Assembly: GCF_000814475.1 (NCBI RefSeq)
Contig: NZ_JSVC01000006.1
Coordinates: forward strand, 1-64,000
DNA: 64,000 nt
From: Flavihumibacter solisilvae
GTDB lineage: Bacteria; Bacteroidota; Bacteroidia; Chitinophagales; Chitinophagaceae
Reading direction: 5' to 3'
The position numbers and the translations under genes are program-made. Positions within the stretch are counted from its first letter, which is position 1, and every line of letters starts with the position of its first letter. Shown in pieces: positions 59,880-64,000 of the stretch. The notes beneath the pieces are model-generated. The model made no database searches. It was not told the origin of the DNA and worked only from the letters and a program-made list of their open reading frames with translations.

Positions 59880-61205
59880 TTACCAAACACCCGCAACGCC
59901 GGACCCACGTAACTTCTCCACAATAAACTGCCCCAGCTCCCGACCGGTGGCTGCCCCATTTTCTATTGCGTCCCTGAAATGAATTCCCCCGTACAACCGC
60001 GAAACGGCAGCTTCGGCTGCTGCTGCGCGGAAAGAAGTAAATGTTCGCGGCGCCAGCTCAAACATCACTTCCGCATCATCCGTATACCGGAAGTTATCAC
60101 CGAACAAATAGGTCAGCACCTCGGCGCTTGCAGTGGATATTACACTGTGCCCACTGGTATATTCGGGGAACGGTGGCGTTTGCAATAACGGCTGCCACCG
60201 CGGATCTATATAACGGTTGATATATGTCTCGGGGCGAATCCGGTTGCTGCGGAACTTTTCATCCCAGCAACTGATAAAGGCATCCATCAATGTCAAGCCC
60301 ACCATTAAATGCGCGACAACCGATTTCTCCACGGAAAGTTTTGCGTCTTTGCAGGCAATACCGGTGATCAGCATCCAGTGTCCACCAGGACTCATCTTCT
60401 TAAAGCCGATGCTCATATGGCCCGAAGTAGTAACCGCAAATGGATTGCAATCCCAGAAACCGGCGATATTCAGTTTCTCCTGGTCCGGCTTAACGGACAC
60501 TTCATACACTTCCCTCGCCAGCCGGTAAAACTCACTGGTAGAATCCTTACTGAAGTTCACCGGCGGCGCTGGCTTAAACTGGCTGCAGGAATCAATGATC
60601 ATCGGTCTCACCGTTGCCCAGTTCGGCTCCACGGCTTCCATATATGCCGGCGGCGTGGGATACCAGTTGCCTTCACCCTTCAACGGCCGGTACCGGCGCA
60701 GGGCACTCAGCTTGAAATAATTGTCCGTCTTAGACCATTTCACAATATGCGCAGCCATACCTTCGGCTACCTTAACAGCCGCCTCGATCGACTTCTGCGC
60801 TACCCCATTCTTCCGCAAGGTCTTCAGGAACTTCGCCTGCTCCTCCTGCAACTGCAAACCCGAAGGAATCATCAGCTTGCCCGTCTCTAAAACGCAATAC
60901 ACCGCCGCCACCCGGAAATCATAGGTTCCCGGCTGCTTCCCGATAGTATAAGCAGGATAGCTTGTTACAAACTTTCCCAGGCCGGTCACCGAAGGATCAT
61001 TCTGTGCAACGATCTCGTACGCCCCGGCCATACAATAGGCATAATACCTGCTCGCAGCTGGTGGATTCACCACATCATGCATCATGATCATTGTCAGTGA
61101 AAAGATCACCGGCCGCAACTCTAAATAGGAAGGTGCAGGCTCTTCCGCGGCACGCGCAAAAAAGCCCGGCAATACGCAACACAATAAAATGAGCAGTTTC
61201 TTCAT
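59880..61205 (-). CDS. Vanadium-dependent haloperoxidase-like PAP2 superfamily protein
   Basis: The protein has 441 aa with a signal peptide (KKLLILLCCVLPGFFARA). The three active-site segments of vanadium haloperoxidases/acid phosphatases are present: KFRSNRIRPETYINR (K-x6-RP), FPEYTSGHSVISTASAEV (SGH) and SRLYGGIHFRDAIENGAATG (R-x4-H). It could be a secreted haloperoxidase or a phosphatase; sequence alone does not separate these. It follows 21 bases after the VCBS/ASPIC gene on the same strand, a recurrent neighbour pairing in Bacteroidota. Confidence 0.88.
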   Translation of the reverse strand: MKKLLILLCCVLPGFFARAAEEPAPSYLELRPVIFSLTMIMMHDVVNPPAASRYYAYCMAGAYEIVAQNDPSVTGLGKFVTSYPAYTIGKQPGTYDFRVAAVYCVLETGKLMIPSGLQLQEEQAKFLKTLRKNGVAQKSIEAAVKVAEGMAAHIVKWSKTDNYFKLSALRRYRPLKGEGNWYPTPPAYMEAVEPNWATVRPMIIDSCSQFKPAPPVNFSKDSTSEFYRLAREVYEVSVKPDQEKLNIAGFWDCNPFAVTTSGHMSIGFKKMSPGGHWMLITGIACKDAKLSVEKSVVAHLMVGLTLMDAFISCWDEKFRSNRIRPETYINRYIDPRWQPLLQTPPFPEYTSGHSVISTASAEVLTYLFGDNFRYTDDAEVMFELAPRTFTSFRAAAAEAAVSRLYGGIHFRDAIENGAATGRELGQFIVEKLRGSGVAGVW

Positions 61206-61226
61206 GAGCTTAGGGTTCTTCTGTAT

Positions 61227-64000
61227 TTACGGCTCCTCGTACACCTGTAATGGCTGGTTGGAAATTCCCACGACCAGGTATTTTTTTCCTGCCGCGTCAA
61301 CGGTCAGGGCGGACTTCACATCACCAACTATTTTCAATCCCGACACATCCTGGCGAACATATGTAAAGCCACCTTGTCCATCACCCTTCAGCAGGCAGCC
61401 GTAGTTCGCATCTATACTCCCGATCTTCAGGCGGTTGTCGAGATGATTGCCCAATAACAACAGGTCCGTTTTGCCATCCTTATCGTAGTCAGCGGGAATG
61501 ATCCTGCTCACCACTGAAAACTGTGCAGGCAAAGGCAAAACCTGCTTCACAAATTTCCCGCCCTTCCGCAAATAACAGACCGACCTGTTCTCTGTCGCAG
61601 CCAGTTTCTTTGCATTGGCCATTTCTTCGGGCAACAAAATCTTATTTATTGTGGCATCCGCGTAATCCTTGTAGGTCGTAAAGCGCCTGCGCATCGCATA
61701 CATCTGTTCGTTCAACTCATCACGACTCACAAACGGGTAACTCACTCCCTGGATATAAAAATTGAAAAAGGGATCTATCGACCCGTTATTGTCAAAATCG
61801 CCATAATACAATTCCGCCGGTTCCTTTGCCGAGAACTGTAACTGCGAATTCTGTCCCAGGTTCCCCGCGATAATATCATCGTTTCCATCACCGTCAAGAT
61901 CAGCAAGGGAGAGACCAAACCATAGCCCCTTGTCAACCGTATCAAAATATCCTGTTGTCTTATCCGCGAATCCATTTCCCGTATTCTCAAATACCATTAC
62001 CGGCATGAACTCGCCACAAAGCAACAGGTCAATTTTTCCATCCTTGTTGAGGTCCGCAAACTTCGCATCCGTAACCATTCCCACATTATCCATTGGCGAA
62101 GTGACCGCCGTAAATTTTCCCTTCCCATCATTCTGCAGTAAATAACTGCGCGGGCTAAGCGGATAATTGCCGGGAATGACCCTGCTTCCCACGAATAAAT
62201 CAAGATCGCCATCATTGTCGTAGTCGCCTGCCACAATACATGACTTACTCCCACCTGTCACAACCGGCAAATGTTCTTTTGTCAGCACCAGGTTGCCTTT
62301 GCCGTCGTTAAGAAACAGTTCGTCCTGCAGCGGTGCTGATTCCGGCTCTATCACCGTATACCCACCTTTGCCCACATACAGGTCTGCAAAACCATCACCA
62401 TTAGCATCAAAGAACAAAGCAGCGGAAGTAATGGCAATATTCTCGTCACCAAGGTAAGGCCCCTTCACGGGTGCAAACTTCCCGTTGGCCTGCTGCAAAT
62501 ACAGCATGCAGGTTTTGCTTTTATCACCACTGATGAACATATCTTCCAACCCATCCCTGTTCACATCTCCCTTGGCGATCACTGGCCCTGCCTTCGAATA
62601 CATGAACAACATCAGCAGCTGCCGCTTGAAATCATTCTCCATAAAATCCTCGTGCCTGTAGTCAAGTACCCCACTGGCCAGCTTAAACATCGCCGGCTTC
62701 GCAGCGGGTACGGACTCTTTTGGCTGTCCACCCTTATATTCCACTGTGAGAACCTGGTTTACACCCGCATCATTCATCACATGTATCGTATTATCGGGCC
62801 ACACGATCTTCACCGAATCCGCAGCCTTGTTTCTTCCCAGTCCGAAATGAACGGTAGTGGATACACATGACAGGTAGCCCCTGTTTGGATTCACTTCCTG
62901 GTACTGCTCACCGCTCTTCGTGTACACATACACTTTTGCACCAACGCCATGAAGATTTTTGTCTTTGTATTTTAACCGGATAGCCATCCAGGGTGACTGG
63001 CTCCTTTCCCTGCTTGTATTCTTAAACACCGATGCACGGTCATTAAGATTATTTACAACAAGATCGAGGTCGCCGTCATTGTCAAGGTCCGCATAAACGG
63101 CGCCGTTGGACAAACCCTGTTTATTAATGCCCCACTCCTTTTTCACATTGGTAAAAGTAAGGTCGCCATTGTTGCGGTAGATATAACCCGACAATAAGGT
63201 CACAGGCATTGCCTTGACAAGGTCCATCAACTGCACCGGCTCGCGGTCAATTGCCTTTTTTACTTTGTAATCACCACGATATTTCAGGAAGTCCTTATTG
63301 GTATAATCACGCATGTACCCGTTTGTCACAAACAGGTCTTTGTAGCCATCATTATCAAAATCGGCGAAGAGCGGCGTCCAGCTCCAGTCGGTATTAGATA
63401 CGCCAGCAGCCTGCGCGATCTCACTGAACGTGCCATCACCATTATTCAGCTGCAGCATGTTCCGCATATACTGGTTGTGAAGATCCTGCGACACCATCAG
63501 TTCAAATGACTCGTAGTTCTCCTGCAGCTGCAGCAGTTTCTGCCGCCTGTTGTCTTCTGGCAGCATATCAAGCGTGTACACATCGGGCAATCCGTCATTG
63601 TTGAAATCCGCGATATCAACTCCCATCGAAAACTGCGACATATGGCGGAAACAGTTTTTCGCATCTTCTGTAAAAGTACCGTCACGATTATTCACATACA
63701 TACAATCCGGTTCGTTGTAATCGTTAGTAACATAAATGTCCTGCCAGCCATCTTTGTTGATGTCGGTGATCGCGAGGCCAAGACCGAAAGTGAGTGGGTA
63801 TTGACGGATGCCGGCTTTTTGTGAGACATCAACAAAATGGCCGTCCCGGTTCTCCATCAGTTTATTACCCGCCAGCTCGTCTGTTTCATTCCTGAATTTA
63901 GCGAGTTCAAGATTGTCAATCTTTTTGGTGCTGTGGTTAAGCTGGAACATATCCAGGTCGCCATCATTATCATAATCGAAGAAGGCGGCCTGTGTACTAT
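61227..64000 (-). CDS. VCBS/FG-GAP repeat protein with ASPIC/UnbV domain (5' end outside window)
   Basis: There are at least 924 codons. The frame stays open to base 64000, reading FFDYDNDGDLDMFQLN before the first internal ATG at 63950, so the true start lies beyond the right edge. It carries many FG-GAP/VCBS calcium-binding repeats of the form D-x-N/D-x-D-G-x-x-D (for example ADFDNDGYKDLFVTNGYM, ADLDNDGDLDLVVNNLND, ADYDKDGKTDLLLLGNHL). An ASPIC/UnbV segment follows (HGVGAKVYVYTKSGEQYQEV, then GLGRNKAADSVKIVWPDN, about two fifths along). It is a CRTAC1-like seven-bladed integrin-type propeller, presumably a secreted, Ca-dependent binding protein. No T9SS sorting domain is seen at its C-terminus. 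Confidence 0.92.
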   Translation of the reverse strand, partial: STQAAFFDYDNDGDLDMFQLNHSTKKIDNLELAKFRNETDELAGNKLMENRDGHFVDVSQKAGIRQYPLTFGLGLAITDINKDGWQDIYVTNDYNEPDCMYVNNRDGTFTEDAKNCFRHMSQFSMGVDIADFNNDGLPDVYTLDMLPEDNRRQKLLQLQENYESFELMVSQDLHNQYMRNMLQLNNGDGTFSEIAQAAGVSNTDWSWTPLFADFDNDGYKDLFVTNGYMRDYTNKDFLKYRGDYKVKKAIDREPVQLMDLVKAMPVTLLSGYIYRNNGDLTFTNVKKEWGINKQGLSNGAVYADLDNDGDLDLVVNNLNDRASVFKNTSRERSQSPWMAIRLKYKDKNLHGVGAKVYVYTKSGEQYQEVNPNRGYLSCVSTTVHFGLGRNKAADSVKIVWPDNTIHVMNDAGVNQVLTVEYKGGQPKESVPAAKPAMFKLASGVLDYRHEDFMENDFKRQLLMLFMYSKAGPVIAKGDVNRDGLEDMFISGDKSKTCMLYLQQANGKFAPVKGPYLGDENIAITSAALFFDANGDGFADLYVGKGGYTVIEPESAPLQDELFLNDGKGNLVLTKEHLPVVTGGSKSCIVAGDYDNDGDLDLFVGSRVIPGNYPLSPRSYLLQNDGKGKFTAVTSPMDNVGMVTDAKFADLNKDGKIDLLLCGEFMPVMVFENTGNGFADKTTGYFDTVDKGLWFGLSLADLDGDGNDDIIAGNLGQNSQLQFSAKEPAELYYGDFDNNGSIDPFFNFYIQGVSYPFVSRDELNEQMYAMRRRFTTYKDYADATINKILLPEEMANAKKLAATENRSVCYLRKGGKFVKQVLPLPAQFSVVSRIIPADYDKDGKTDLLLLGNHLDNRLKIGSIDANYGCLLKGDGQGGFTYVRQDVSGLKIVGDVKSALTVDAAGKKYLVVGISNQPLQVYEEP

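Noticed and set aside
60309-60890. 193-codon plus-strand open frame
   Set aside because: It is a shadow of the haloperoxidase-like gene, which has a signal peptide and all three active-site motifs on the other strand.

Overview
The window is chromosomal DNA from a Bacteroidota bacterium, most likely a member or relative of the Chitinophagaceae (lineage inferred). The signs are two large secreted proteins ending in type IX secretion (T9SS) sorting domains, an outer-membrane receptor of the CarboxypepD-reg/plug/beta-barrel type, DUF4199 and DUF5908 proteins, and promoters of the Bacteroidota form (TTTG, 19 bases, TANNTTTG). No tRNA, rRNA, insertion sequence, integrase or CRISPR array was recognised.

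Region 1 (1-20232, all minus strand) is a tightly packed operon for an extracellular contractile injection system (eCIS), related to Afp, PVC and AlgoCIS. In transcription order it holds: a DUF4255/Afp16-type terminator, an unrecognised 394-aa protein, one sheath, two tube proteins, a DUF5908 miniprotein, a LysM adaptor (Afp7), a VgrG-like spike (Afp8), a PAAR tip (Afp10), a gp25 wedge (Afp9), two giant baseplate proteins (Afp11 and Afp12 types), a tape-measure protein (Afp14), an AAA+ ATPase (Afp15), and two tandem DUF4157 proteins that are the best cargo candidates. The complete one carries HELAH and, in its C-terminal half, an SGH...SC arrangement resembling caspase/CHAT peptidases. The second is cut by the left edge and carries two CxxC knuckles. 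No tail-fibre gene is visible. A small LuxR-type regulator lies divergently next to the first gene.

Region 2 (20.9-34.4 kb) is ordinary chromosome: rmuC, an alcohol-dehydrogenase relic, a radical SAM enzyme, an AraC regulator with a decayed metal-binding motif, a DUF421 protein, a membrane LuxR regulator with a DUF4199 partner, trxB-msrA, a YceI protein, an outer-membrane receptor, and a two-subunit molybdenum hydroxylase of the isoquinoline 1-oxidoreductase type.

Region 3 (34.5-40.9 kb) is a three-gene signalling operon: a giant propeller-type hybrid histidine kinase with a normal and a degenerate receiver, a single-domain response regulator, and a GAF/class III nucleotide cyclase. Region 4 (41.2-51.2 kb) has the two T9SS cargo proteins flanking an SDR gene and an ArsR-SRPBCC-DoxX operon with a very clear promoter/operator.

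Region 5 (51.2-64 kb) has a methyltransferase, a Tat-tagged threonine-aldolase-like protein, a pirin, a Crp-type regulator leading an aldehyde dehydrogenase operon, a frameshifted LOG-family relic, a TlpA-type thioredoxin, SRPBCC and DUF1398 genes, a vanadium-haloperoxidase-like protein, and a VCBS/ASPIC-UnbV repeat protein cut by the right edge. All functional calls come from reading the sequence; no database search was run.
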